64,000 nucleotides of DNA from Gigantopelta aegis (GCF_016097555.1 NC_054708.1:18200596-18264595), one strand, 5' to 3'. Counted from the stretch's first letter, positions 43,915-56,134 are shown. The notes: generated by a model from the letters alone, not told the origin. Numbers and translations: made by a program.

Positions 43915-44889
43915 TCCCTATATACCCGTATATATTTTTAACTGGTGTTCTTGACTATTTCAATGTGAAGACTGACTTCCAAAGCAGTTCGAAAATTTAT
44001 AGCAATTAACAAATTTTAAGCAATACATTTTTTATTTAAGACAAGTTTTATATTTCCATCAAATCACTCTCACTCACTCACTCTCTCTCTCACACACACA
44101 CACAAACAAACAGTATGGCAGTACAGATCTGATGTGCAATTGAATAAAACAAATTAGCTTTGAAATGTCCAACAAGTATTTAATGGTATTTTTATACAAT
44201 ATACAGACTGTACTATAAATGATGACGATGATTGTTATATATGTCAAAATATAAGTGTATTTACACATTTGATTCATCATCCCCCTAAAGCCACTGGTTA
44301 ATGATAGGTAATTAAAAATATTTTTTTAAAATTGAACAAAAGGTTTCTCTAAATGCCATCACTAGATTACCATTATTCAACAAGCATTCCGAGAGTACTG
44401 CTAAAGCAATACATGTCCCCTACCAGGTCCAACACATTTTTGGTATCTCCTAAATTCAAGTGCCATAACTGTCAAAAATGGGTAAACTGCCAAGAAAGTT
44501 AAATTTGACCTGTGACAGTACATAATAAGCTATATAAAAAATTTCATCTCAATATCTTCAGGCTAAGTTCAAGGGGAATAACTGTGAAAAATGGATAAAT
44601 TGCCTGTAACAGTACATCATAAAGCTATATATAAAATTTCAGCTCAAATCTTAAGGTATTCTGAAAAAGAAACATCGTGATAACTATAAGTGGACTAATA
44701 ACTAAGAGCAAAGTTACAGACTTGCAGACTTTGAAAATCATGTTTTAGCTAATAGTTTAACTTGTAATCACTTGTAATTATCACTGGATATTAATAAAAA
44801 CACAAATTAATTTTCCACTTTACAGCTTGTTATGAATTATGTATCAATGCAACAGAATATGAGTTTCTTTCTCAGTATGTACATTTCAT

Positions 44890-45162
44890 TTCATTTCAAC
44901 TTTCGTGCTTATATCCAATTAAGGTTCAAGCATGTTGTCCTGGGTACACACACCTCAGCTATCTGGGCTGTCTGTCCAGGACAGTGGGTTAGTTGTTAGT
45001 TGGTTAATGGTTAACGTGAGAGAAGAGGGTGTAGTGGCCTTACACCTACCCATTGAGCCTGTAAAAACTAACTTTGGGTTGGAGCCGGTACCGGGCTGCG
45101 AACCCTGTACCTACCAGCCTATAGTCCGATGGCTTAACCACTGCACCACCGAGGCCAGTCAG
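44890..45162 (-). repeat. SINE family 2, full length, downstream of MAO
   Basis: The minus strand reads GCCTCGGTGGTGCAGTGGTT (A-box region), GGGTTCGCAGCCC (B box), body and tail ending GATATAAGCACGAAA. The best head in this family. It lies 40 bp past the MAO stop, so it is probably in that 3' UTR. Confidence 0.9.
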
Positions 45163-45202
45163 TATGTACAGAACACCCGGCAATCAATAATGATACACTA
45201 TG

Positions 45203-46461
45203 TTAATTAAGGTATTTGTAAACAAAACATGCCACAGTAGTTACTATTAGTGACAGAGAGATCTGAATGAAACCAGACACTGATGGGAGTGACCTCTCTA
45301 GCCAGGTCAAGGTCAGTCGTCTAGCAGGATGATCCAGTGATTCAGGTTCACTTTGCCAAATGTCTGACTCTTTGATTAACCCCAACCTGTGAAGTACCTG
45401 AAATAATTTAAACATAGACTTTTTTTAACAACATTTCTATAATAATGTCCATGACAGAATACTATACTGCTATCATTATGACTTCATAATCAATAAATAT
45501 AGTATAGTTTCGCTATAACTGAAAACCCCCCCCACATCATGCTGATTGTAGGGCATTTCTAACCACCATTTCCCCAATTAGTTATTCCCTCTTATGAATA
45601 AAACTACACTGTTATTGGCCACAAATGTATTGCTTTACAGTTTATTTATGAAAATACCTACAGCTAGTCATAAAGTCTACATTTGAAGATTGTGAGTGAT
45701 TCCATACAAGAATTCCAAAACCAGTGGATTGTCATAATCTCTGAGAACATTTTGAAGCTTGTCGGTCACATCTTATATGTGCAATGTTGAGGTGTGGTGA
45801 GTCTTCTCCAGCCAGTGACTGGCTCAAAATGACCTCACTTTGCACCTGGTCTTTCTTCAAGACATCCATGAAATCCCAGATGCTTGGATGGCAAGCATTC
45901 ACAGTGGTTGTTTGTGTGAGGCAATCATTCACAAACTCCTGTCATGGTAGTTCCACATGGAATGTGGAAAGCTCTCCTACCATGCCATTTTGCTTTTCTA
46001 GGAAATACCTCGTCCAAGTAATTTGGAACAAAGTGGAGATTTTTCTTGTGTGAGGTCAAATGTTGCAGGTACATCAGCAACTTTGGTATTCATGTAATTA
46101 ATCAAAGTTAAGAAACAAACTATTACTGGTCTCCGAAAATTGGGGAGGGGGAGGGAGTAACCAAGAGAAACGAAGTGAAAAGATCTAGGGAGAAATGGTT
46201 GGATGGGGGATATCCCTACAGTAGTTCATTTGTCCTTGATGACGCTGTCAGTAAAATGCTGGACAATGTTCAATGATAAAGGCCTTAAGTGTACTGAATT
46301 TCTTATTGCATGTCAATTTTCTTTTACCAAATATATTCCTCTAACTTACCTCCCTTGCAGCCCGTTCTCCAGCTTGAATGGCTCCATCCATGTAACCCAA
46401 CCATTCAGTGGCCGTCTCAGTACCTGCAAAGTGCAGTCGATTGATTGGTTCACGAAGTGTC
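45203..46461 (-). CDS. MAO: Monoamine oxidase, last two coding exons (partial)
   Basis: Exons on the minus strand are 46461-46350 and 45397-45203, joined in phase 0. The first begins in phase 2. The 101 residues read match the MAO C-terminus: [20 protein letters not shown] (FAD-binding segment), GERAARE, then DIWQSEPES and [12 protein letters not shown] final hydrophobic helix ([15 protein letters not shown]) should anchor the enzyme in the outer mitochondrial membrane. MAO oxidises amine neurotransmitters with FAD covalently bound; the cysteine that binds FAD lies in an earlier exon not seen here. I found no further MAO exon up to 64000, so the next intron is longer than 17 kb or the exon was missed. 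Donor GTAAGTTAG and acceptors TTTCAG are good. Confidence 0.92.
45660..46060 (-). pseudogene. Degraded Mutator-like transposase fragment in the MAO intron
   Basis: A minus-strand frame near 45732-45932 carries [20 protein letters not shown], resembling the HHPTIWKFIDALKKEQ motif near the end of FLYWCH/MULE-type transposases. Upstream pieces in other frames fit the expected order only loosely. Several interruptions exist, so this is at most a remnant. Confidence 0.4.
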
Positions 46462-46689
46462 CTGAAACAAATACAAAGTCCCATCAGACAAAATTATATA
46501 ATTTAAATATCAGTATACAGTAAATAGTAGATAAATCTGAATGACAAAACCCTAATACACGATCAGGGTCGTATCTCTGCACAATGCAATCAAAAGGGCA
46601 TATAGGAGGACAGCCACTCACTAGGAGATCCTTTACTGGATATTTTATCCTTGCACAGCCAGAGGACTGCCATTCAGACTAAGGAAGGA

Positions 46690-47013
46690 AAGAAGGAAAT
46701 GTTTTATTTAACGATGCACTCAACACATTTTATTTACGGTTATATGACGTCAGACATATGGTTAAGGACCACACAGATATTTAGAGAGGTAACCCGCTGT
46801 CGCCACTTCATGGGATACTCTTTTCGATAAACAGCAAGGGATCTTTTATATGCACTATCCCAGACAGGGTAGTACATACCACTGCCTTTGATATACCAGT
46901 CGTGGTGCACTAGCTAGAACGAGAAGTAGCTCAATGGGCCCACCGATGTGGATCGATGCCAGACCGACCGCACGTCGAGCGAGCGCTGTACCACTGGGCT
47001 ACGTCCCGCCCAC
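46690..47013 (-). repeat. SINE family 1, full length
   Basis: Tail preceded by GGAAGGAAAGAAGG, body, and tRNA-like head ending GTACCACTGGGCTACGTCCC. Confidence 0.9.
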
Positions 47014-47280
47014 TCAGAGACTAGTTTACAAAATCAAAACATGCACCGGACAGAGCTTACTGGAATATACTCCAGTAGGGGTTGTTTTCCTACATCAACA
47101 TGCATTCAAAATAACAACAGAAATTGCAATACACATATAAATTATAACATTACTTGAGGGTTTTATCTACATATTTAAGCTCTATGGTTCTTGATATTTT
47201 GAATGAATAAAGAACCAACAGAAGAGGTTTTGACCTATAAACCAAATAATAATAAGCAATCTGATTGCTTTGATTTTTCA

Positions 47281-47470
47281 ACGACACCACTAGTAGGCTA
47301 TGAGCCAGACTCCAAAATTTTGGCCATATGAGGGGAATAAGGCTCATAGTGATTTTTGACTAGGTATATACCCCTGGAGTTAAAAAATATGTGACAGCAT
47401 TGGAACGGTGGTAGCTTTTAGTATGTTATCACCCTTTGTATAAGCCTAACCTAAAATAAACTGAAGAATT
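47281..47470 (-). repeat. Dispersed repeat D, partial inverted copy
   Basis: GCATTGGAACGGTGGTAGCT and the TATCACCCTTT segment are the reverse of those at 49240 and 60380. A GGGGAATAAGGCTCATAG segment matches 49318-49336 inverted. Confidence 0.6.
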
Positions 47471-48297
47471 TTGTTTTTCATTTTTATAAATGGGAGTGAC
47501 AAAAATATTTATTTGATGTATTTCCTAAAAAAAGATTACACCAGAACAATTTTTAGATATATGGATTTGAAGGAAATTCATTATGAAATTCAGTTAATAA
47601 AATATATTTCATGTGACAAGATTATTTTTAAAATATTTTTTAAATTGTTAGCACTACTCCTTACCCGAAAAAGGAAAATTCCAAAAATTAAGACATTTTA
47701 AAGATTTCTTTTTAATTTCTTGTTTGTGTCCTGAAAATCATTTTTCAGAAACACCCTGAACTAATTTAAAGATAATATTTCATGCAAATATGACAAGATA
47801 TTTTATATATTTTATCTAACAAAAACCATTTTGGTTGGATCCCTGTGAACCAGATCACTGAGATCATAATAAAGATAGACTCCTGGAGGCAGAGCCTGAA
47901 AGTTGGGAGTTAAAACGGTATTATTAACAGCTGAGCACAGCAGTACATTCCTACATGTGTAGGTCAGTTAAAATGTAACAAATAAAAATTCCATCATACT
48001 TACTGACCAAGAATAAAAAAAAAGAGTCACGGAAGCAGTATCAGCAGTTGCTTTCGTCATCAAAGAATAAGTTCATTCACACAAATTGACCTCATTAGCA
48101 TTTCCTGAGATATTACCACCTTTAGACTCATAAATGTTTTTAAGTGTGAGAGACTAGAAAAAGAAGTTTAGCAATATGTATACAAAGGAAGTAAGAGCAA
48201 GAGTGAGAGTGGTCACCATAAAAGCAGATTGATTGCATCCTAGTGGTGGCACAAGGACACATGCTCCAAATGGAGGGTCTTTTAATTCAATACCTTG

Positions 48298-48605
48298 GAT
48301 AAGGGGCGAGATGTAGCCCAGTAGTATAGCGCTCGCTCGATGCGACGTCGGTGGGCCCATTGGACTATTTCTCGTTCCAGCCAGTGCACCACGACTGGTA
48401 TATCAAAGGTCATGGTATGTGCTACCGTGTTTGTGGGATGGTGCATATAAAAGATCCCTTGCTGCTTATCGAAAAGAGTAGCCCATGAAGTGGTGACAGC
48501 TGGTTTCCTCAATACCTGTGTAGTCCTTAACCATATGTTTGATGCCATATAACTGTAAATAAAATGTGTTGAGTGCATCATTAAATAAAACATTTTCCTT
48601 CAATC
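48298..48605 (+). repeat. SINE family 1, full length
   Basis: Head GATGTAGCCCAGTAGTATAG, shortened B-box region, full body and tail GTGTTGAGTGCATCATTAAA. Confidence 0.9.
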
Positions 48606-49084
48606 CCTTGGACCATTACCGTGAGCTCTGTCTACACAAGATTTATTACTTAGAAAGACTAACAAAGCCACTTTAGCCTTGAAATTGCTGACCAGCTTCT
48701 GGGAGACCCAGTACATTTGTTTTGTTTTAGTTGGGTCAGGTATGGATTCCCTCAGAGAACTAAACACTCTAAAGTAAAGGCATTCACATGTCTGTTCTGT
48801 GACCTCAGTGCATCATGCACTAAGGTCAGTCATCTCGGTTACAGTAGATGTCATCAGCCTCAGATACTTCTGTGAAAAATATTGAGAGGAGTATCTGGAG
48901 CCGGAAATGAATGTACCAAGCCTTACTAGCAGAGGATGGGCAGAGGATTGTTATAAAACTAAATGATAGTTAAAAGGAATTTCTGAAACTGAAATATTGC
49001 ATTATACAAAACTTAGGCACAGCAATGTATGTACGTGTATTACCATTGCTAAAATTCTCAATTTCAAAATTTTATTAAATGTTT

Positions 49085-49340
49085 TTTACAATGATATTTA
49101 ACATTACTACAAGGTGTGACAAATGTCACCGACAGGGACTGCTTAATGATAAAGTAGCATTGGGCTGAAATAGGTTGTTTTACCATGTGTGGTCGTATTT
49201 CTAAAATTATTATTTTAGGGTTGGGTCAGGTAAAGGGTGATAATACTCAAAAGCTACCACTATTCCAATGCTATCTCCTATTTTCCAACCCTAGTTATGC
49301 ATACCTTCCTAAAAATACTATGAGCCTTATTCCCCAATAT
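49085..49340 (+). repeat. Dispersed repeat D
   Basis: About 220 bp shared with 60235-60440, including AATGATAAAGTAGCA, GGGTTGGGTCAGG-type and GGGTGATAATACTCAAAAGC segments. No tRNA-like boxes or open frame. A DNA transposon remnant is possible. Confidence 0.65.
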
Positions 49341-49529
49341 GATAACAATAAACCCTATTGGCTCATGGATTATTTCCCTCATTTTCACATTTTCGACACC
49401 GATAATTGTGCTTTCTGCACTCAGTCGGTTTGGGGTTTATTCATAACCAAATTGAAAACGTGTATATATCAGATTCTATGACTGTACCATTTTAAATAAT
49501 CTTTAATCCTTGTGATGGTATGTGCAGAG

Positions 49530-49570
49530 GTGAGGGGGAGAGAGGGAGGGAGGGAGGGGGAGAGAGGGAG

Positions 49571-49628
<58 letters not shown>

Positions 49629-49735
49629 TGACGGGAGAGAGACGGGAGAGGGAGGGAGGGAGAGAGAGAGAGAGAGAGAGGGGGAGAGAGAGAGAGAGAG
49701 AGAGGGAGGGAGGGAGGGAGGGAGAGAGAGACCGA
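49530..49735. repeat. (GA)n / GGGA-rich purine tract
   Basis: About 200 nt of almost pure purine on the plus strand, mostly GA and GGGA units. Apparent Ser/Leu or Arg/Glu frames here are artefacts. Confidence 0.95.
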
Positions 49736-49851
49736 GACCCTGACTGATAAGAAGATATCACAAAACCCGTGGGATTTACGTAGACCTCTGGTGTATTGAT
49801 GCAGGTTATATGTACATCTAGGTCAACTGCTGTGTGACCCTACCTTTAAGG

Positions 49852-50124
49852 AAGGAAGGAAGGAACTGTTTTATTTAGCGATGCACTCAACACATTTTAT
49901 TAATGGTTATATGGCATCAGACATATGGTTAAGGACCACACAGATATTGAGAAAGGAAACCCGCTGTCCCCACTTCATGGGCTACTCTCTTCGATTAGCA
50001 GCAAGGGATCTTTTATATGCACCATCCCATAGACAGCATAGCACATATCATGGCCTTTGATGTACCAGTCGTGGTGTACTGGCGGGGATCGAGAGAGTGC
50101 TTTACCACTGGGCTACGTCTCGCC
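49852..50124 (-). repeat. SINE family 1 with 14-bp target-site duplication
   Basis: The copy is flanked by CCCTACCTTTAAGG at 49838-49851 and 50125-50138. It inserted into the head of a family 2-like SINE that continues to about 50335. The head is shortened between GGCGGGGATCGA and GAGAGTGC. Confidence 0.88.
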
Positions 50125-50138
50125 CCCTACCTTTAAGG

Positions 50139-50335
50139 CTGCGAGGTACTGGGTTCACATCCCGGTACCGGCTCCAACCCAGACCAAATCTAAATGGCTG
50201 AGTTTGGAAGTCCAAGACTGCTACACAGACTTCTCTCTCAGTAATCACTAGCCACTGATTACCCAATGCAAAAACAGTCCATCCAAATAACTGTGGTGTG
50301 TTCCAAGGACAGTGTGCTGGAACGTTTAGTTGATT
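50139..50335 (+). repeat. Family 2-like SINE, split by the previous insertion
   Basis: B-box-like GGGTTCACATCCC followed by GGTACCGGCTCCAACCCAG and a diverged body. The A-box part lies left of 49852. Confidence 0.65.
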
Positions 50336-50439
50336 ACACAAAAATATAGGGTGTGGGTGGGGTGGGGGGTGGGGGGTGGGGTGGAAGGGCAGACATGACT
50401 AACAAACCAGCTCATGGCTAGCATCTACGTAATGAACAC

Positions 50440-50805
50440 GTCTGATTCAGTCAAACCACTGATTCAGTGATGTGGTTGGAAGTACCACCGATTCAGTCAT
50501 ACCACTGATTCAGTCATACCACTGATTCAGTCATACCACTGATTCAGTGATGTGGTTGGAAGTACCACTGATTCAGTGATGTGGTTGGAAGTACCACCGA
50601 CTCAGTCAAACCACCGACTCCGTCAAACCACCGATTCAGTCATACCACTGATTCAGTCAAACCACCGATTCAGTCATACCACCGATTCAGTCATACCACT
50701 GATTCAGTGATGTGGTTGGAAGTACCACCGACTCAGTCAAACCACCGATTCAGTCAAACCACCGATTCAGTCATACCACCGATTCAGTCATACCACTGTG
50801 GTTGG
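50440..50805. repeat. 17-bp tandem repeat with higher-order structure
   Basis: The unit CCACTGATTCAGTCATA (variants CCGATTCAGTCAAA) alternates with GATGTGGTTGGAAGTA spacers, giving longer units from about 50525 to 50735. Confidence 0.92.
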
Positions 50806-50809
50806 AGGG

Positions 50810-50998
50810 CCCGGATCTAACTCAGTCAGCACAGCATTCGCGTGGGATGAATGGGTCGGATGATCGAATCACTACGGTAGACTTATTTTCTCATTGGGTT
50901 TTTCAACCAGTACTCCATGACTGGTTTATAAAAACCGTCGTATGTGCTGTCCTGTCTGTGGGAAATGCATATAAAAGACCCCAGTGAGTACAGACTAT
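50810..50998 (+). repeat. SINE family 4
   Basis: Head GGATCTAACTCAGTCAGCAC (tRNA-like A box), degenerate B box, then the family 1-like body GTCCTGTCTGTGGGAAATGC. The same head occurs at 59398. Confidence 0.75.
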
Positions 50999-51489
50999 AG
51001 TAATTGGGTAAGCACCGTTATTATTTTTTTTATTGTTTACGTCCGGATAGAATTTTATTTTGTGGATTGTGGAGTCAAAAAAAAAGAGTATCTCTCGTTA
51101 ACCATGTTGTCAATTCTGAAAGAGCCTCCAGCAATATCTAAATACACAAAATAAATTTTCAAAACTGGAATTTGTTTTATTATTTTATTCAACACACAAA
51201 TATGAAACTGTAAACTATAAAAATTGTATAATAGAAGCATCGCATGTTGTGGAATATGTTTGCTAAATGGAATGTTCACTGTTCGCTGTTCCGTTACGTC
51301 CTTTAATTGTCATCAGTTCAATATAAAATGACTTTAAAGATTCGACACATGCATTGAAACTGTCCTGTTGTCCTGTTTTCGTTCTTCTCTTACACAATGC
51401 TTTGACGTCTTTACATGTATTGTCACCAAGGTGACAATGAATGTGTCTGCATGTCTATAAAATAAATCTGTTAAACGGATATATTGCTG

Positions 51490-51770
51490 CGTTTGTCTGG
51501 ACATGTCTCATTTGTTGTCTTGATGATCTTGTGATATTCGGAAAGCTCCTCACTTCAATGGGTTCTCTATTTTGGAAACAATATTTAGAAACATATTTAC
51601 AGCGAACTTGCCTTGCAAACTGAGATGTTAGTTGGTATGTCTGAAACACATTTGGCAATCTGATGTGTTGCTGAGGTTCTGCAGTCGTTTCGGTTTTGAT
51701 ATTTTGATGTCTTGATGTTCTTTTGATTTTCGGAAACTTCCACACTTAAATGAGTTCTATTCTTGTATGT
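51490..51770. repeat. Diverged tandem duplication of about 205 bp
   Basis: GTCTTGATGATCTTGTGATA with CGGAAAGCTCCTCACTTCAA near 51520-51560 is matched by GTCTTGATGTTCTTTTGATT with CGGAAACTTCCACACTTAAA near 51709-51750. Confidence 0.65.
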
Positions 51771-51835
51771 CATTTTAACACATATACAAAGGACACTTTT
51801 GGCAGACCATTTACTGTTTCATTTCTTCTGAAGTA

Positions 51836-52054
51836 TCAGTTTCTAACCGATTCCCTGCTGATGCTCCCCATCCTTGTCTCAGTTATGTAGTACATTCTTT
51901 CTGCAAGAGCAGAACCTCTTTTTCCATCAGCAAAACCTCTTCTTCCATCGACTAAAGCGAAGTCATCCCCGATGGCACCACCTCTCCAGGGATCTCCACC
52001 TTCCACATTGCTGCTATGATACAGCATCAGCTTTGATGGCAGAACAATGGACAT
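51836..52054 (-). other. Unrecognised minus-strand frame (72 codons)
   Basis: It encodes a Gly/Arg/Asp-rich peptide with a short internal repeat (DGRRGFADGKRG), closed by TGA and preceded in frame by TGA. No family recognised and no paired splice sites found. Included because the DNA is non-repetitive and less AT-rich than its neighbours. Confidence 0.2.
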
Positions 52055-52539
52055 GATGATAGGGTCTCGTCGTCACTTCTCAATTTCAAAGAAAATGTCT
52101 CTTCCAGCATCTACAGCTACCAGTTTTGCATGTATGAAACAAACCCTTAGTAAACCTCACTTTTATACCTAGACACTAATGAAATATACGCGTGCTTCAA
52201 ACACATGATTCGAGGTAGCCACCGGAATCATAGCTAGGACTGATGAAAACCAAGGATTTAGAAAGGATAGTCACCATAATCGTTGCTATAATCAGACTGT
52301 GAACAACAGTTATGGCAATAACCTAGAACTTTAAGTACGGTCGTTAATACGAAATCAATGGTTGTTCCCGCAGCAAGCTTATTTTAACCGTTTAGATAGA
52401 GTTATTTTTCATCTTTACAATATTCTCTTTCTGGTACATTTTGTATATACTTTAATATAATTTTAGAATCATTTATAACCTGTTTTTTTAAAGATACCAT
52501 TTAGAGACCAGTCATATGGCTACCAGAAAGAGGCTCTCC

Positions 52540-53005
52540 ATTGATTTATTAATCATCGGCTGTTGGATGTAAGACATTTATTAATTTTGACATATAGTCT
52601 TAGAGAGGAAACCCTCTATATTTTTTCCATTAGCCCATTTGGCTATTTCTCGTTCCAGCCAGTGCTCCACAACTGGTGTAACGAAGGCCGTGGTATGTAC
52701 TATCCTGTCTGTGGGATGGTGCATATAAAAGATCCCTTGCTGCTAATCGAAAAGAGTAGCCCATGAAGTGACGACAGCGGGTGTCCTCTCTCAATAACTG
52801 CCTTATCCTTAACCATATAACCGTAAATAAAATGTGATGAGTGTGTCGTTAAATAAAACATTTCCTTCCTTACTTCCTTTTTCCATTAGTAGCAAGGGAT
52901 ATTTTATATGCAAAAGACAGGGTAGCACATACCACAGCCTTTGATATACCAGTCCAGGTGTACTGACGGGGATCGATCCCAGACTGACTGCGCATCCTGC
53001 CCCAA
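52540..53005 (-). repeat. SINE family 1b split by a SINE family 1
   Basis: Tail at 52540-52633 and body plus head at 52878-53005 read through as one 1b copy once the insert is set aside. Confidence 0.88.
52634..52877 (+). repeat. SINE family 1 nested in 1b, 12-bp TSD
   Basis: Both sides carry TTTTTCCATTAG (52622-52633 and 52878-52889). The copy is 5' truncated and ends in the tail plus CTTCCTTACTTCC. Confidence 0.92.
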
Positions 53006-53484
53006 TAACAGAAAGTACAATTAATTTTTTTTGCTACATCATGTACACTGCTGCTTTGAATAAGGGAGTGCTATATGACGAAGACAAGCAAATATTGTTT
53101 TATGGGAAATTTGCAGAAGTTACAATCAAGTATTTGTGCAATATTTAAAAATAAAGAAATGAACCTCAGCTTTTGCGGGAGGGTTCGGATGAACCTTTCC
53201 CTCCCACCCCCCACCCCCCCCCCCCCCAAAATAAAAAAAATAAAAATACGGGCCTGTATTGAGATATGTTTCAAACACTAAGTTCTATTTAAATAGTCTG
53301 TAAGTTAAACCTTCAATGAATTTTGAAACGTCTCTTTGCCAATTCTTTAAAAACTTTTCTCAGAATGTCTTTACTGAGCTAAACATTTGCTTGTACCAAA
53401 TATTATTTAGGCCAAGCTTGTAAAATATATATCTAACACAGATAATCCATTTTATGGCTTGTTGCACATTGTATATAGTCATGA

Positions 53485-53715
53485 ATAGAATAAAATAGAA
53501 TAGAATAGAAGAGAAGAGAAGAGAAGAGAAGAGAAGAGAGAAGAGAATAGAAGAGGAGAACAGAATAGAATAGAAGAGAATAGAAGTGAAGCGAAGAGAA
53601 GAGAAGCAAGCGAAGCAAAGAGAAGAGAACAGAACAAAACAGAATAGATGTTTAATGACACCTCAGCATGAAAAATACATCGGCTATTGATAAATGCAAA
53701 AATAATGTGATGATA
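53485..53715. repeat. GAATA/GAGAA pentamer repeat and SINE family 5 fragment
   Basis: About 160 nt of AGAAT/AGAAG pentamers lead into GATGTTTAATGACACCTCAG, a tail-like sequence also seen at 24480. Confidence 0.8.
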
Positions 53716-53901
53716 AACATCAATATAAAAATTCAAGAATTAAATAAAACCAGTGTAAAGAACTATAGTCAAGAAATAATAATTTGTAGATCTGTACTGA
53801 ATTAAAAATAGACGTTGTTTTGTCGTCTCCTTCTAGTTACGTTTGAAATGTTTTGATATGGTCTTAGCTTGTTATTAATAAAAAATAACATTTTGGATAA
53901 T

Positions 53902-54068
53902 GTGGATAATAAAGATATTATTACACTCACTTGTGTACTGATTTTACGAAACTCATGTCAAGACTCATGCATATCCCTCGCACTTACTCGGGTAATACAA
54001 GTATCCCGACACTCGTTTCGAAAAATCAGTACGATACACAAGCTTGTGTAATAGTCTTTATTATTACC
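53902..54068. mobile_element. Foldback element F, copy 1
   Basis: Arms of about 58 bp: GGATAATAAAGATATTATTA and GTGTACTGATTTTACGAAAC at left, mirrored at right (GTTTCGAAAAATCAGTAC). Imperfect but extensive pairing; non-coding. Confidence 0.75.
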
Positions 54069-54530
54069 CCAGCGGTCACTCATAATGGGGGAAATGTTTT
54101 TCACATTTTCTCAGTGGGAAATATTATACATTGGTTTAACATACACTGCTATTGGATGATTAGACACACAAAAAAAACCAATGACCTTGTCGGTAGTAAA
54201 TATTATGTCATCACGATTTGGCAAAGCACACGAAATAACATCTCGTAGTTTAAAGCATTTGCCTTTATGTATTTCTGATTTCAATGTTAAACTTGTAATA
54301 AAATGGTAGTTTAATGCAATTCATTAGAGATTTTTTATTTTACAGAATATATAGAATTTTAGTTTTTGAAAGTTATTTGTGAATGGTGATTAATATACAA
54401 AGTTAAACCAATACCTAGAACAGTGTAAAGTGGTTAATGTCGTTTCTATATACATGGACGTATATGGAAACATTTTGAGATGGACCTTCTTATTAATAAT
54501 AACAATAAAAAAGAACAATAATAATATGGA

Positions 54531-54653
54531 GAATAAAAAACTTATTACACTTGTGTGCGTATTGTACTGATTTTACGAAACTTGCTCGGGTTAATACAAT
54601 AATCCTGACACTTGTTTCGTAAAATCAATACAACACACACGTTCGTATAATAA
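54531..54653. mobile_element. Foldback element F, copy 2
   Basis: Shares TGTACTGATTTTACGAAAC and inverted GTTTCGTAAAATCAATAC with copy 1, 460 bp away. The arms are about 50 bp. Confidence 0.75.
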
Positions 54654-54725
54654 TCTGTATACATCACTTCTGTGTACTATGCTTATTTAATAATGATGGA
54701 CACTTACATATCTGAACATAGATGG

Positions 54726-54726
<1 letters not shown>

Positions 54727-54766
<40 letters not shown>
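54727..54766. repeat. A homopolymer, about 40 nt
   Basis: Uninterrupted A run. No retroposon body is recognisable before it. Confidence 0.95.
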
Positions 54767-54769
<3 letters not shown>

Positions 54770-54964
54770 GTTCGCAGTTTAGTCAACATGACAGGAGTGG
54801 ATTAATGTATATTCATATTTTGTGTAACCTTTCTAAAGGAAATGACAGTATTTCACCATTTTGCATTTTGTTCCTTTTCTTAAAATTAATTAATTTTAGG
54901 GAACAAAATAATGTAATAGGAGGAATAAAAATCTGTACGATTGGAGAAAAACTTTTTTCGGATT

Positions 54965-55145
54965 TTGGGCGAGACGTAGACCAATGGTAAAGCGCTCGCC
55001 TGATTGCTTGGTCCGAGATCGATTCCCGTCGGTGACCAATTGGTCTATTTCTCGTTCCGGCCAGTGCCGTGGTATGTGCTATCCTGTTTATGGAATGCTG
55101 CATATAAAAAAAAAATCCTTTGCTAGTCATGGAAAAATGTAGTGC
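54965..55145 (+). repeat. SINE family 1, 3' truncated
   Basis: Head GGGCGAGACGTAGACCAATG and B-box-like GAGATCGATTCCC are clear. The body ends near GTCATGGAAAAATGTAG. Confidence 0.8.
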
Positions 55146-55404
55146 GTTTCATTTCTGAGACTATATGCTCAGTAGCCAATGATTTTTTGGGATTTGTTTT
55201 TCTCAGAATATTGTAAACATCTGAAAGCCAGGAAGTTCTGTCATTCCTCCAATAGTGAATAACAGAATAGCAACATATACCGGGACACTCCTTTGTTATG
55301 TAGCATTTTGTTATGTTGAGAATACCAAGGTTAAAATCAAATGGCAGGTGATGCTATATTATTCATGCATTGTTATATATTTTAAAATTACCAACCAACC
55401 AACC

Positions 55405-55465
55405 AACCTCCCTCCCCCCCCCCCCCCCCCCCCCCCCCTCCCCTCCCCCTCTCCCTCTCCTCTCT

Positions 55466-55520
<55 letters not shown>

Positions 55521-55778
55521 ATCAATCCCCATCGGTGGACCCATTGGGCTATTTCTCGTTCCAGCCAGAGCTCCACAACTGGTATAACCAAGGTCATGGT
55601 ATGTACTATCCTGTCTGTGGTATGGAGCATATAAAAGATCCTTTGCTGTTAATCGAAAAGAGCAGCCCATGAAGTGGCAATATCTGTGTGGTCCTTAACC
55701 ATATGTCTGACGCCATAAAACCGTAAATAAAATGTGCTGAGCGTGTCATTAAATAAAACATTTCTTTCTTTCTTTCCT

Positions 55779-55847
<69 letters not shown>

Positions 55848-55910
55848 GACATGATAGCACAAACCACAGCCTTAGATATACCAGTTGTGGTGCACTGGCT
55901 GGAAACCTAT
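55405..55910. repeat. C run, (CT)n tracts and SINE family 1 pieces
   Basis: A C run at about 55412-55438 and CT tract to 55518, then a plus-strand SINE-1 (55518-55775), then CT again (55783-55844), then a 58-bp minus-strand SINE-1 body piece. The microsatellite appears to have grown at both ends of the SINE. Confidence 0.85.
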
Positions 55911-56134
55911 GTGTTTTCGTTATATACATAGGTACACATTACAGAAAGAAACCTGACAGCACTGCATTTCAACAATGTTTTCGTTAAATATGTAGGTACA
56001 TATTTCAGGAATAAACCCGACAACCAACACTCACTCCCATTAAAAAATGTTTCCGTAGTGCTGTTGGTTTGATATGTGAAATATGTGTTATCAGCGAACT
56101 CGAAAATAATCTATCTACGTAGAGGGAGAGGGAG

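Noticed and set aside
47821-47920. Possible extra MAO exon (PPG motif on the minus strand)
   Set aside because: The PPGVYLYYDL reading does not match the MAO segment before the last two exons and the donor is weak.
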